Below are positions 27,170 to 35,034 of a DNA stretch of 49,252 nt, one piece after another. The stretch covers positions 1-49,252 of the forward strand of contig JAMCWO010000355.1 of the NCBI GenBank assembly GCA_023481165.1, given 5' to 3'. The number at the start of each line of letters is the position of its first letter. Position 1 is the stretch's first letter. Made by a program: the position numbers and the translations under genes. The notes beneath the pieces are model-generated. The model saw nothing but the letters and a program-made list of their open reading frames with translations. It made no database searches and was not told where the DNA came from. The DNA is from Planctomycetota bacterium (GTDB lineage Bacteria; Planctomycetota; Phycisphaerae; Sedimentisphaerales; Anaerobacaceae).

Positions 27170-28036
27170 CTACCTGGATTCCGCAATGCGCCCTTCGAGA
27201 CTGGCGGGCGCTTCGCGCGGGCGTTCGAGGATCGTGTGGGGGGCCAGAGCACCGAACGGGCAGCGGGTACATTCGAGGCAGCGGATACAGCGGAGGTCGT
27301 TCGGACTCTTTTCCGGCTCGATGTTATATTGGCAGAGCTTGTGGCAACGCCGGCAATCGGTGCAGGCGCTGCGGTCCACGCGCAGGAAGAAGCCGGAGAC
27401 CCGGTTGAAGAAGGAGAAGATCACGCCCAACGGGCACAAGATGCGGCACCAGGGCCGTTTGAAAAACAGGATCGCGCCCACGAACACGCCGAGGATGCCC
27501 AGCTTAATCGCGTTGGGCCAAGCGATTGGTTGGCCGGTCCAAGCCTGCTGGATCATGTTCGGGATGGCACCCTCGATGCCGCCCGCCGGACAGAGGCGGC
27601 AGATGAAGAGAGGATGGTTCTCGCCGAAAAGGTAGGGGATCGCCAGGACCGTCACACCCAGCACGACAAAGCGAAAATGGCCCGTCCAGCGGGGCAGCTC
27701 GAACTTGCGGACGGGAATCCTGGCGGCGAGATCCTGGAGCCAGCCGAAGGGGCAGGCCCAGCCGCAGAACAGGCTGCCCACCAACGCGCTGAATGCAACG
27801 AGCAGGCCGATGGTCATGAAAGGGATCACGTGCAGAGCACTGAAGTTGGCCAACACGCCGATGGGGCAGGCGAAAGTCGCCAGCGGGCAGGCATAGCAGT
27901 GAAAGACCGGGGCACAGACGCCGTGATAGCGCGGGATAAATACGTCCAGCCAGACGAACAGAAACGCGGATTGAATCCAAAGGCGATACGGTTGCAGTCG
28001 CGCGAAAACACCGGCGAATCTGGCTCTCTCGACCAT
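27170..28036 (-). CDS. NapH/CcoG-like membrane ferredoxin (4Fe-4S binding protein)
   Basis: About 288 residues with four or five membrane helices and the Cys-Pro motifs of the NapH family: ACPLATFACPIG, CGWACPFGW, ICRLCPAGG and CRILCPLG. Two C-terminal 4Fe-4S clusters are encoded by CTDCRRCHKLCQYN and CIRCLECTRCPFG. NapH-type proteins pass electrons between quinol or other carriers and redox partners across the cytoplasmic membrane. ATG 28036 has AGG upstream; GTG 28042 is an alternative. Directly upstream on the same strand is a small membrane-anchored protein that ends C-P-T-Sec, so the two may form one redox couple. It does not sit with napAB genes, so nitrate reduction is not implied. Confidence 0.88.
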   Translation of the reverse strand: MVERARFAGVFARLQPYRLWIQSAFLFVWLDVFIPRYHGVCAPVFHCYACPLATFACPIGVLANFSALHVIPFMTIGLLVAFSALVGSLFCGWACPFGWLQDLAARIPVRKFELPRWTGHFRFVVLGVTVLAIPYLFGENHPLFICRLCPAGGIEGAIPNMIQQAWTGQPIAWPNAIKLGILGVFVGAILFFKRPWCRILCPLGVIFSFFNRVSGFFLRVDRSACTDCRRCHKLCQYNIEPEKSPNDLRCIRCLECTRCPFGALAPHTILERPREAPASLEGRIAESR

Positions 28037-28065
28037 GCTCACCTAAAACTCAGAAAGAAATCAGC

Positions 28066-28141
28066 CACAGAGAGCACAGAGGTACTGCTCATCCGGCAAC
28101 ATGCTGACTCTTGGTTTCACTCTCTGTGTCCTCTGTGGCAA
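28066..28141. repeat. Inverted repeat with GCCACAGAG...CTCTGTGGC arms
   Basis: The arms GCCACAGAGAGCACAGAG and CTCTGTGTCCTCTGTGGC are complementary at 16 of 18 positions and are separated by about 40 bases. The element lies between the C-P-T-U selenoprotein gene and the NapH-like gene and could form a hairpin in a transcript covering both. Confidence 0.7.
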
Positions 28142-28169
28142 GGAAGACTCTGTCACGGGCTAGTGATGA

Positions 28170-28194
28170 TAACGGCCGGCACGGCCGGAGGTTA
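28170..28194 (-). promoter_or_regulatory. Candidate bacterial SECIS hairpin for the C-P-T-U selenoprotein
   Basis: Downstream of the UGA, CCGGC pairs with GCCGG around the triloop CGT, and TAAC pairs with GTTA below a 2x2 internal loop. The loop starts 17 nt after the UGA, within the range used by bacterial SECIS elements, and has G at the second loop position. Most of the hairpin lies beyond the TAA stop, so it is not constrained by protein sequence. Confidence 0.6.
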
Positions 28195-28503
28195 CTTCGT
28201 TCAGGTCGGGCAGGCTTTGGGGGCCGCAGTCCCTTCGTAGGTCTTCTCGATCCGGCCGGACGCGGCGTCGCGGGTGACACCGCCCCGGGCCACTTCCTGC
28301 GTGACCGCCGGCTCGGAGGCCAGTTCGGTCCGGGCTGCGACCGGCAGCGTGGGCGGGGTTGGCTCACCGTCCAGCGCGGGCAGTACCGGCTCCGCGGCAG
28401 GTTTGGAAGATACGGCGATCGAGTTGCGCGAGAGACCAAACGCCAGCAGGCCGGCCCCTAGCACCACGAGCAACGACGCCAAGATCGCTCTTGCCTTTTC
28501 CAT
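28192..28503 (-). CDS. Small membrane-anchored selenoprotein ending C-P-T-U-T-K (UGA at 28201-28203)
   Basis: The frame from ATG 28503 encodes an N-terminal membrane helix (ILASLLVVLGAGLLAFGL), a Pro/Ala-rich linker and a compact tail ending KACPT, then TGA. If TGA is read as Sec, two codons (Thr-Lys) and TAA follow, giving 103 residues with Sec101 and a C-x-x-U redox motif at the extreme C terminus, as in several known selenoproteins. A hairpin lies 17 nt after the UGA (next entry). tRNA-Sec lies about 55 bases upstream of the start and selD next to it, so decoding is possible. A stop at TGA would leave an orphan Cys. I do not recognise the family. Neighbouring NapH-like gene suggests membrane electron transfer. 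Residue 101 as Sec is inferred, not proven. Confidence 0.7.
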
Positions 28504-28556
28504 AGCAGTCCACCACGAAATCCGGGATCTCAAAGCAGAGAGTACCAATCCAAAAA

Positions 28557-28651
28557 TGGCGGAGGCGAATGGGAATCGAACCCACCCAGGGCCTTCTCGG
28601 CCCTACGCTGGTTTTGAAGACCAGGGGCACCACCAGGCACCAGTCACCTCC
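28557..28651 (-). tRNA. selC: tRNA-Sec (anticodon UCA)
   Basis: A 95-nt tRNA gene including the encoded 3' CCA. The anticodon stem CTGGT/ACCAG closes a loop with TCA. The acceptor stem starts GGAGGTGA and pairs over eight bases with TCGCCTCC (one U-G pair), the extended length typical of selenocysteine tRNA. There is a long variable arm (AGGGCC/GGCCCT) and a T-loop GTTCGATTC. The discriminator is G. It lies between selD and the small C-P-T-U selenoprotein gene on the same strand. Confidence 0.97.
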
Positions 28652-28740
28652 GCGTCGTTGCCTCTTTGTGCCCTGACGTGGACTATCGTAGCAGGGCAAC
28701 CGGCAAAAAGCAAGAGCAACCGCCACCGCTTAACGGGAAT

Positions 28741-30378
28741 TCATGGTTGGCTCTTGATCTGCTCGTAAAACACCATTGCCGGTGAACCGGCAAAGCTGAT
28801 GCCCATCCAAGCGGCTTCGTCAATTTCCTCCTGGGAAAAACCTTTGCTCCGGGCATTCTTCAGGTGCATTTTCAGGCAAGGCTCGCACCGCAAGGCCACC
28901 GAAAGAGCAATGGCCATCGCCTGCTTTGTGTAGGCGTCCAGATTGCGGGGAGAGTTGGCCGCACGGAGGAACTGCTTGAACGCCGCCTTGACCTGATCCA
29001 TTTCCTGCGGCTTGTCTGCCGTGGCGAGGGCGTCCCGCCCTTGCGTTTGGGCGCCTGACGTCGAATCGCCGATGGCATCCGCACAACAAGGAACCTCTTC
29101 CATTGATGATTGATGATTGGTGATTGGTGATTGGGATGGCTCGGCGGCTTTGACGGGGCTGGGCGAGGAAATCTGACGTTTGCCTGTGGTCTCAAGGTGG
29201 ATCAGGCCCGAGCCTTTTCCTGCAATCTTGCCGATGATCGTCGCGGCTGATACGCCGCGCTCGTGGAGGGCTTCGAGAAGGTCCGCGGCCTTTTCCTGCT
29301 CTATCGCGATCAGCAATCCGCCGGAGGTCTGGGCATCATAGCATAGATCTACCATCTCCGGAGAAAGCGTCGAAGGCGCCACGACCCGCTCGCCGCATGA
29401 TTCCTTATTTCGCTCGATGGCACCGGGCAGAATTCCGGCGGCGGCGTATTCGAGCACGCCCTCGAAGAGAGGCAGGTCATCCCAGATGATCTGGACCTCC
29501 ACGCCGCTGGAGCGGGCCATTTCCGCCAAATGGCCCATGAGGCTGAAGCCGGTAACATCGGTGCAGGCGTGGGCGCCGAACTGGACCATCAGCTCGGAGG
29601 CCGTCTTGTTCAGGAAGCTCATCGACGCGGCGGCGGCCTTGATGCTCTGGGGCCGGGCCCGGTCGATCTGGGCCGCGAAGGCCACGATGCCGGTGCCCAG
29701 CGGCTTGGTGAGGATCAGCACATCACCCGGCCGCGCCGCGGCGTTGGTGACCACGCGATTCTTGTCGATGATCCCCGTGACGGCGAAACCGGCCTTGATC
29801 TCGGCATCATTGATACTGTGGCCGCCGACAATGGCGCAACCCGCTTCATTCATCTTGTCGATGCCGCCGGCCAAGATCTGAAACAAGGCCTCATCCGGGA
29901 TTTTTCGCGCTGGGAAGCCCACGATGGAAAGCGCGGTCAGCGGCGTGCCGCCCATCGCGTAGACATCGCTGACCGAATTGGCTGCGGCGATCTGGCCGAA
30001 GGTGTACGGATCGTCCACAGCGGGCGTGAACACGTCCACCGTCTGCACCAGCGCCTGGCCGTTGCCCATGTCGTAGATGCCGGCATCGTCCCCCGCCGGC
30101 ACGCCCACCAGCACGCGCGGATCGTCGATGGCAGGCAGGTCCGCCAGCACCTTTTTGAGGAAGGCCTGGTCGATCTTCGAAGCACAGCCCGCCTTCTCCA
30201 CGAGCTTCGTCAACCGCACCGTGCCGGTTGGGCTATCCAGCCGCTCCCCAGCGCAGGAGCAGACGTTCTTGGCCTTGAACAACGGGCAGGGGCACGGCTG
30301 CTTGGGATCGCAAATGCAGTGCCCCAGCCGGATCGACCGCTGCATCACCCGCTTTCGTCGTTCCATATTGACCATCAT
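28741..30378 (-). CDS. selD: Selenide, water dikinase with Cys-rich N-terminal extension and AhpD-like C-terminal domain
   Basis: A 545-residue protein, against about 345 for a usual SelD. Residues 1-50 form a Cys-rich extension (HCICDPKQPCPCP ... NVCSCAGE), perhaps a metal site. Residues about 55-390 are SelD: KAGCASKI holds catalytic Cys65 and Lys68, GVPAGDDAGIYD and SVSDVYAMGGTPL bind ATP and metal, and DAQTSGGLLIAI ends the domain. A low-complexity, repeat-derived linker (SQSPITNHQSS; QGRDALATA) leads to a C-terminal AhpD/carboxymuconolactone-decarboxylase-like domain with CEPC (498-501) followed by His505. The enzyme makes selenophosphate for SelA. Cys rather than Sec is used at the catalytic position. 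The C-terminal fusion may supply thiol reduction. ATG 30378 is used; ATG 30366 is possible. Confidence 0.93.
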   Translation of the reverse strand: MMVNMERRKRVMQRSIRLGHCICDPKQPCPCPLFKAKNVCSCAGERLDSPTGTVRLTKLVEKAGCASKIDQAFLKKVLADLPAIDDPRVLVGVPAGDDAGIYDMGNGQALVQTVDVFTPAVDDPYTFGQIAAANSVSDVYAMGGTPLTALSIVGFPARKIPDEALFQILAGGIDKMNEAGCAIVGGHSINDAEIKAGFAVTGIIDKNRVVTNAAARPGDVLILTKPLGTGIVAFAAQIDRARPQSIKAAAASMSFLNKTASELMVQFGAHACTDVTGFSLMGHLAEMARSSGVEVQIIWDDLPLFEGVLEYAAAGILPGAIERNKESCGERVVAPSTLSPEMVDLCYDAQTSGGLLIAIEQEKAADLLEALHERGVSAATIIGKIAGKGSGLIHLETTGKRQISSPSPVKAAEPSQSPITNHQSSMEEVPCCADAIGDSTSGAQTQGRDALATADKPQEMDQVKAAFKQFLRAANSPRNLDAYTKQAMAIALSVALRCEPCLKMHLKNARSKGFSQEEIDEAAWMGISFAGSPAMVFYEQIKSQP

Positions 30379-30395
30379 TCAACCCTTGATTCACT

Positions 30396-30522
30396 TGTCA
30401 TCCTGAGCGAAGCGAAGGATCTACTCCGCGTAGGGCGAGCGTCCCCGCCGCCTGAGAGACGTCGTGCTCCTGATGCACGACCTACAAAGAGGGCCAGATG
30501 CTTCACTTCGTTCAGCATGACA
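30396..30522. repeat. Inverted repeat TTGTCATCCTGAGCGAAGCG ... TTCAGCATGACAA
   Basis: The arms GTCATCCTGAGCGAAGCGAA and TTCACTTCGTTCAGCATGAC are largely complementary. The centre holds a second short palindrome (AGAGACGTCGTGCTCCTG region). It lies between the activator gene and selD and belongs to the same family as 22877-22980. It separates the dehydratase operon from selD and could attenuate transcription. Confidence 0.65.
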
Positions 30523-30530
30523 ACCGTCGA

Positions 30531-31313
30531 TTAATCTGAACCACGTTGCCTTCGCGCCAACAGTGCGGCGCCGAGCGCGCCGGTCATTTGCGGCTCCGGC
30601 GCTGGCGCGATCGGTCGGCCGAGGGCCGTCTGTAAAGCTGTCTCCATACCTGAGATGCGAGCCACGCCGCCGGTGAAAATGACCGGCGCTTCGATATTCC
30701 GCCCGGCCATGGCCACGATTCGTGCGGCGATGGCCGTCTGGACTCCCGCGACGATATCCTCACAGGCCCGGCCGGCCGCCAGCAGACCCGTAATCTCCGT
30801 CTCCGCGAACACCACGCACATACTGCTGATGACCGCAGGGTTGCGGCTCCGGGCTGCCATCGGCCCGAGATCGCCCAGAGACAGGCCCAGCCGGTCCGCC
30901 ACGACTTCCAGGAACCGCCCGGTCCCCGCCGCACAGCGATCGTTCATGGCGAAGTCCCGGACGCGGCCGTTTGTGTCCAGGCGCATCAGCTTACTATCCT
31001 GGCCGCCAATATCAATCACCGTCATCGCGGCGGGCACAAGCTGACGAACCCCAACGGCATGACAGGTGATTTCCGTGATCGTCGTGTCGGCGATCGATAC
31101 GGCGTTGCGGCCATACCCGGTGGCGACGATGCGACAAACCTGGGACCGGTCGACACCGGTCTGGGCCAGGACCTCTTCCAAGAGCCGGCAGGCGATCTTG
31201 TCCTGCTCGACCCCTTGGTCCACCTGCCCCTGGGCCACGACCCCTGGGCCATCCTCGCCGATCAAGACTACCTTGATCGCCCGCGAGCCGGCGTCAATTC
31301 CTGCATACATCAT
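30531..31313 (-). CDS. ATP-dependent activator of 2-hydroxyacyl-CoA dehydratase / double-cubane protein (HgdC-like)
   Basis: A 260-residue ASKHA-fold protein: YAGIDAGSRAIKVVLIG is the phosphate-1 loop, VIDIGGQDSKL the second. Cys127 in NDRCAAGTGRFLEV and Cys166 in SSMCVVFAETEI are the positions that hold the single 4Fe-4S cluster bridging the dimer in known activators. Such proteins use ATP to push electrons at very low potential into a dehydratase or a double-cubane-cluster protein. The ATG at 31313 overlaps the previous gene's TGA (ATGA), so the upstream open extension of 38 codons is rejected. It is the last gene of the five-gene operon that begins with the methyltransferase. Confidence 0.93.
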   Translation of the reverse strand: MMYAGIDAGSRAIKVVLIGEDGPGVVAQGQVDQGVEQDKIACRLLEEVLAQTGVDRSQVCRIVATGYGRNAVSIADTTITEITCHAVGVRQLVPAAMTVIDIGGQDSKLMRLDTNGRVRDFAMNDRCAAGTGRFLEVVADRLGLSLGDLGPMAARSRNPAVISSMCVVFAETEITGLLAAGRACEDIVAGVQTAIAARIVAMAGRNIEAPVIFTGGVARISGMETALQTALGRPIAPAPEPQMTGALGAALLARRQRGSD

Positions 31314-32692
31314 CTGCTTCTCCGATTCACAACGGTCTCCACCAGCGCCTCCAGCCGCGTGCGCAGCGACGGAGACACGGCATCCGTCAGAGGCGGCACC
31401 TCGATTTCCAGCACCGGCAGGCCACATTCCGCGCGGACGATCTCGCCGATGATCTCGCCTTCGAGGGCGCAGTGGCTTGCGCCCGGAATACGAGAGACAA
31501 TCACCGCTTCAGCGCCGAACCGGCGGATTTCCGCCTTGATCCGGGCTGCCCGGTCGGTCGCCGAGCCCACCATCGGGTCGGCCAAGGCCATGCGCGCCAG
31601 AGCCTCCATCGGCGGCACATCCGTCGGGATCGGGTCCAGGGCGTGGGCGAAGAGGTACTCCGTGCCGCAGATCCGCCCGCCACAATCTTCCAGAAGATTC
31701 ATCACCTGCAAGTCCGCCACGGGGTCTACCCAGAACATGCGGGCCGTGTCGGCTGTTCCATATCCTGTTCCGGCCGCCACACGCCGGTTGACCTCGTCCA
31801 GCAAATCCTGCAGTACGGCAATCGTCTCCTCCTGGTCCGAGCAGAAATGGATCGCCAGCATCTCCGCAATGAGCATCTCCAGGGCCGGTATCGGACAGGG
31901 TGTAGCCGTGAACGCCGCTTGGCGAAGCTCAGCGAGCAACCGGCGAATATGATTGGCCTTGGCGATCCCCCTGCTGAGCGTCCCTTCATCAATAACGCGC
32001 CCGGACAACTTCTCCAGAGCCAGCCGGATACGTTCCAGTTCGGACCTGACGAAGCGGACCAGGCTTGCCGGCGCCCGGAAGCCCCCGGGTAGTTGCACGC
32101 CGCCCTCGTTGTCCTCGGGCACTCGCCGATGCGGAATCTCCCACCAGAGAATTGGATAGCCCAAGCCGTTGAGCCGCTGGGCGATGGCGGAGAAATCGTC
32201 ACACGTCGCCCCCACGCTACATGTCAGCAGATCGGGGATGGGGAAATGGGCGCCGGTCACAAAGGCACCAAGCATGGCCCGCACCGGGCAGAACGACTCG
32301 TCAATCCCAAGCGAGTCGGCGATCTGCAGCAATCCGGAGTTGACCTCCATCACGCAGGGAATCCACCAGGCCCCATCCGGATAGAAGGCCACCAGATTGT
32401 CCAGACTAGAGGCCATCACGGGCACAGTGCCCAGATCCTTCATCGTTCCGACCAGCTTCTTGCCGGCATCCCGCGCGAGCTGCAGCCGGTCTTCTTCCGT
32501 CAATAGGAAGTCCCACAGCCGCAGGGCCGCGAGCGAATTGTCGAAACGCAGTTTGCGCAGACGCGTATCCCCCTCCGCCACGTGCCGGCCGAGCGGACCG
32601 CCGTAGGCCGGCTGTGGCACACCTGCCGCCCGGAGGCGCTCGTACGCATCATCCCACTCCCGCAACGCGATTTGCCGGGGCGTTTCGCTCAC
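31310..32692 (-). CDS. 2-hydroxyacyl-CoA dehydratase-family subunit (HgdB/BcrC-like)
   Basis: A 460-residue protein of the family that includes 2-hydroxyglutaryl-CoA dehydratase and benzoyl-CoA reductase subunits. Candidate cluster-ligand cysteines occur in ESFCPVRAMLG, DLLTCSVGATCDDF, LLEDCGGRICGTEYLF and PGASHCALEGE. The C terminus ends with GLPVLEIEVPPL, the usual closing strand of the family. It is coupled by ATGA overlaps to the gene before and the activator after. Since three distinct members of the family share one activator here, it may be one half of a heterodimer with the 327-residue protein. The substrate is not evident and no CoA-transferase or acyl-CoA dehydrogenase is near. Confidence 0.82.
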   Translation of the reverse strand: MSETPRQIALREWDDAYERLRAAGVPQPAYGGPLGRHVAEGDTRLRKLRFDNSLAALRLWDFLLTEEDRLQLARDAGKKLVGTMKDLGTVPVMASSLDNLVAFYPDGAWWIPCVMEVNSGLLQIADSLGIDESFCPVRAMLGAFVTGAHFPIPDLLTCSVGATCDDFSAIAQRLNGLGYPILWWEIPHRRVPEDNEGGVQLPGGFRAPASLVRFVRSELERIRLALEKLSGRVIDEGTLSRGIAKANHIRRLLAELRQAAFTATPCPIPALEMLIAEMLAIHFCSDQEETIAVLQDLLDEVNRRVAAGTGYGTADTARMFWVDPVADLQVMNLLEDCGGRICGTEYLFAHALDPIPTDVPPMEALARMALADPMVGSATDRAARIKAEIRRFGAEAVIVSRIPGASHCALEGEIIGEIVRAECGLPVLEIEVPPLTDAVSPSLRTRLEALVETVVNRRSR

Positions 32693-33672
32693 CGCAGCGC
32701 CTCCATAAAGGCATGAATCCGGTTGCGGACACGCGGGCTATCCATCTCCCCCCGCCCTTCACTATCAAGGCGAAGCATCGGCAGCTTGATCCACTCTTTT
32801 ATCCGCTCGAACTCGGCATGCCACTTGTCGCACCAGACGTAGTGATGCAGTACGAGACCACGTGCGCTGTGGCTTGCCAGCTTCTCTCGCAGCCATTGGT
32901 AAAACTCGCTGTTCGGCCGGCGCGAGGGATCGGGGATGTGGAAATACGCCCGCGCAAGATTCACCAACGGATCGCTGCTCAAGTACCGGTCGTCAAGGCT
33001 GCGTATTGTCCGGTCTCCTGTCTCGGTGCCGTCGAACGCGATCTGCCCTCCGCATTCCAGGATGACGCGAAACAGGACCTGATCTCGCTCCATCAGGGGA
33101 CCGCCGATGACCCCAATAGGCACACGCCGGGTACCCTCTAAATCGCGTTCTGATCCACCACCCATTGACTGGAATGTCTGTTGCCAGACCCAAGATAGAG
33201 GCCCGGGCGGTAGCTGGCTGGGATAGAGTGCAGGATAAAGATCCGTGAGTTCCTTGTTGACGGAGTATCGACGTATTTCTTGCGTGAGCTTCTCCCGATC
33301 GGGAGCGCAACCGCCCAGGCGGACAAGGAATCGGCCGAAGCGTTCCAACTCGCCCAGGTACAATTGGCGAGCCGTCACGGTCTGCCAGGTGCTCGGCACG
33401 TTCAGCAGAAAAACGGGCACATTGATCCGGCGGACCAGCAGATCGAAGATGCGACGCATCTGATCGCACATCGTCGTGACGACGACGCCGTCCACATCCT
33501 CGCTCGCCGCCACGTCGTTGGCAAAGGCACGGGCGTACGGACAGAGACCCTCGATCTGCGGAATCGTCGCCGTCCCCTCCACCGGCCGCGGAATCAGCCG
33601 GCGCGGCTGCAAACCATGCGCCGCGATCCACTCGGCCGGGACATAGGGACACGTATAGACGATGGTCTTCAT
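32689..33672 (-). CDS. 2-hydroxyacyl-CoA dehydratase-family subunit, shorter type
   Basis: A 327-residue member of the HgdB-like family. Conserved segments: YTCPYVPAEWIAAHGLQPRR at the N terminus, EGLCPYARAFANDV and TTMCDQMRRIFDLL with ligand cysteines, VIGGPLMERD, ILECGGQIAFDGTETGDR, and LHHYVWCDKWHAEFERIKEW near the end. AGGA eight bases before ATG 33672 supports this start over an upstream alternative at 33696. It overlaps the 460-residue partner by four bases (ATGA). The family binds 4Fe-4S clusters and needs the activator encoded downstream. Confidence 0.8.
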   Translation of the reverse strand: MKTIVYTCPYVPAEWIAAHGLQPRRLIPRPVEGTATIPQIEGLCPYARAFANDVAASEDVDGVVVTTMCDQMRRIFDLLVRRINVPVFLLNVPSTWQTVTARQLYLGELERFGRFLVRLGGCAPDREKLTQEIRRYSVNKELTDLYPALYPSQLPPGPLSWVWQQTFQSMGGGSERDLEGTRRVPIGVIGGPLMERDQVLFRVILECGGQIAFDGTETGDRTIRSLDDRYLSSDPLVNLARAYFHIPDPSRRPNSEFYQWLREKLASHSARGLVLHHYVWCDKWHAEFERIKEWIKLPMLRLDSEGRGEMDSPRVRNRIHAFMEALR

Positions 33673-33686
33673 TCGGTCTGTCCTGC

Positions 33687-35030
33687 TTACGCACACGCCC
33701 TTTGCCGGACGGTCTCGAATAAGGCCTCGACCCGCAGGGCGATCCGGGCGGAATCGCCGGGCGAGTAGTCCGTCTCGATCCGCAGGTACGGCAGGCCCAG
33801 TTCCTGCTCCGCCAGCTTCTTGATGAAATATGATTCAACATCGTACGTGAGACACGCTTGCCAGATCAGGTCGATCACACATTGGACGCGATATTCCCGC
33901 GCCAAATGCCGCAGGATATCCAGCCGTCGGCTGTTCTTCGTCATCACCGAGCACGGCAGACGGAAGTACTTCTCGGCTAAGGCGACGATGGGGTCGGCCG
34001 CCGTCTCGTCCACATCTTCCAGGATCGGCTTGAGTCCCGTGCAGTTGTCCATGCACACGATCAGTCCACCATTGGATTCGATGATCTCGACCACCCGCTC
34101 GGCCCCATGCACCACCGGCACGCCGGTCATCAGCACGCGAGCCTTGTAGGGTGGGCTGTGCCCACCATTTGTCGTTGAGTTCACCCCTTGGAGATTGGTG
34201 GGCACAGCCCACCCTACGTATGACTCCAGTGCCCGGGTGTACTGGGCGAAATCGGCGCACATTCCGGAGATATTGCTCTTGAATTGGAGCAACTGCCGGC
34301 CGGTCAGCGGGGGATGGTCGGATTTCATCAAGTCGGCCAACCGCCGTCGCAGGGCCCGCTCGCGATTCATCGTCCGGATCGCCTGCCGGATCTTCTCGTC
34401 CGTGATCGTGACGCCAAAAGCCTCTTCGAGCCGGGCCTTGAGCTTGCGCAGCTCGCTGATCCAGTGGGCCAAGGCATCGGCATCATCCGGCTTTTGCGGC
34501 AGTTCCAGCACGTGCATCGGACGCGTCTCGGCCATCAGCTCATACATCTTCTTCTTGCCGTCGCAGGTGGTCTCGGCAACAACCAGGTCCGCCATTTCCA
34601 GAAACGGATTGGCCTTCTGGACATGATACCCGTAGGTCGATTTGATGAGAGGACAGAGGTTGGCCGGCAGGTGTTCTTCGGCCGGCCCGATCATCTCGGC
34701 CGAGCCGCCGCACAGGCAGACCGGCACCGCCTCCGCCGCCATGATCAATTCCCGCGGCGTGTACTCGCACATAATCCCAACAATGTGCTTGCCCTGGGCC
34801 TTGGCGTCGGTGGCATAAGCCAGGCAATTCGGGATCATGTTGTCGAACCAGGCCAGCGGCTGGCCGTTCGTAATGACGCCGTCAGGCGTTTCTTGATATG
34901 CCCTTACGGGCACACCGGGCTCCCAAACGCGACTCGTTGCGTTTGGGGACCCGCTACGAACCGGTTGCGGCGGATGACATGGATCGCTGGCATTGATCTT
35001 GACGTCCTTCTTATCGCAGCACTTTCCCAT
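33687..35030 (-). CDS. Double-cubane-cluster-type protein (DCCP/HgdB-like) carrying two repeat-encoded inserts
   Basis: A 447-residue protein starting MGKCCDKKDV. The family region has EYTPRELIMAAEAVPVCLCG, PANLCPLIKSTYG, VVAETTCDGKKKMYELMAE, GGLIVCMDNCTG and VIDLIWQACLTYDVESYF; the spread of cysteines matches double-cubane-cluster proteins, which take electrons from an HgdC-like ATPase to reduce small substrates. Two segments are foreign: residues about 23-55 (PVRSGSPNATSRVWEPGVPV then RAYQETPDGV) and about 270-295 (VGWAVPTNLQ ... GGHSPPYKA). Both are encoded by dispersed palindromes and leave the frame open. Four bases separate it from the methyltransferase gene. Whether the inserts are tolerated in the active protein is unknown; both lie between conserved blocks. 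Confidence 0.85.
   Translation of the reverse strand: MGKCCDKKDVKINASDPCHPPQPVRSGSPNATSRVWEPGVPVRAYQETPDGVITNGQPLAWFDNMIPNCLAYATDAKAQGKHIVGIMCEYTPRELIMAAEAVPVCLCGGSAEMIGPAEEHLPANLCPLIKSTYGYHVQKANPFLEMADLVVAETTCDGKKKMYELMAETRPMHVLELPQKPDDADALAHWISELRKLKARLEEAFGVTITDEKIRQAIRTMNRERALRRRLADLMKSDHPPLTGRQLLQFKSNISGMCADFAQYTRALESYVGWAVPTNLQGVNSTTNGGHSPPYKARVLMTGVPVVHGAERVVEIIESNGGLIVCMDNCTGLKPILEDVDETAADPIVALAEKYFRLPCSVMTKNSRRLDILRHLAREYRVQCVIDLIWQACLTYDVESYFIKKLAEQELGLPYLRIETDYSPGDSARIALRVEALFETVRQRACA
34146..34217. repeat. Palindromic repeat GTAGGGTGGGCTGTGCCCAC inserted in the double-cubane gene
   Basis: The arms GTAGGGTGGGCTGTGCCCAC and GTGGGCACAGCCCACCCTAC are perfect complements around a 32-base centre. 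The insert encodes about 24 residues and preserves the frame. Confidence 0.85.
34866..34950. repeat. Two nested dispersed repeats near the 5' end of the double-cubane gene
   Basis: 34866-34914 is an inverted copy of the GTAGTGTGCCCGTAAGGGCA element (GTTCGTAATGACGCCGTCAG ... CCCTTACGGGCAC). Next to it, 34919-34950 is a CCCAAACGCGACTCGTTGCG TTTGGGG palindrome. Both are translated in frame. Confidence 0.8.
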
Positions 35031-35034
35031 CTCA

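Noticed and set aside
28741-30378. SelD as a selenoprotein itself
   Set aside because: The catalytic position is a Cys codon (Cys65) and no in-frame UGA is present.
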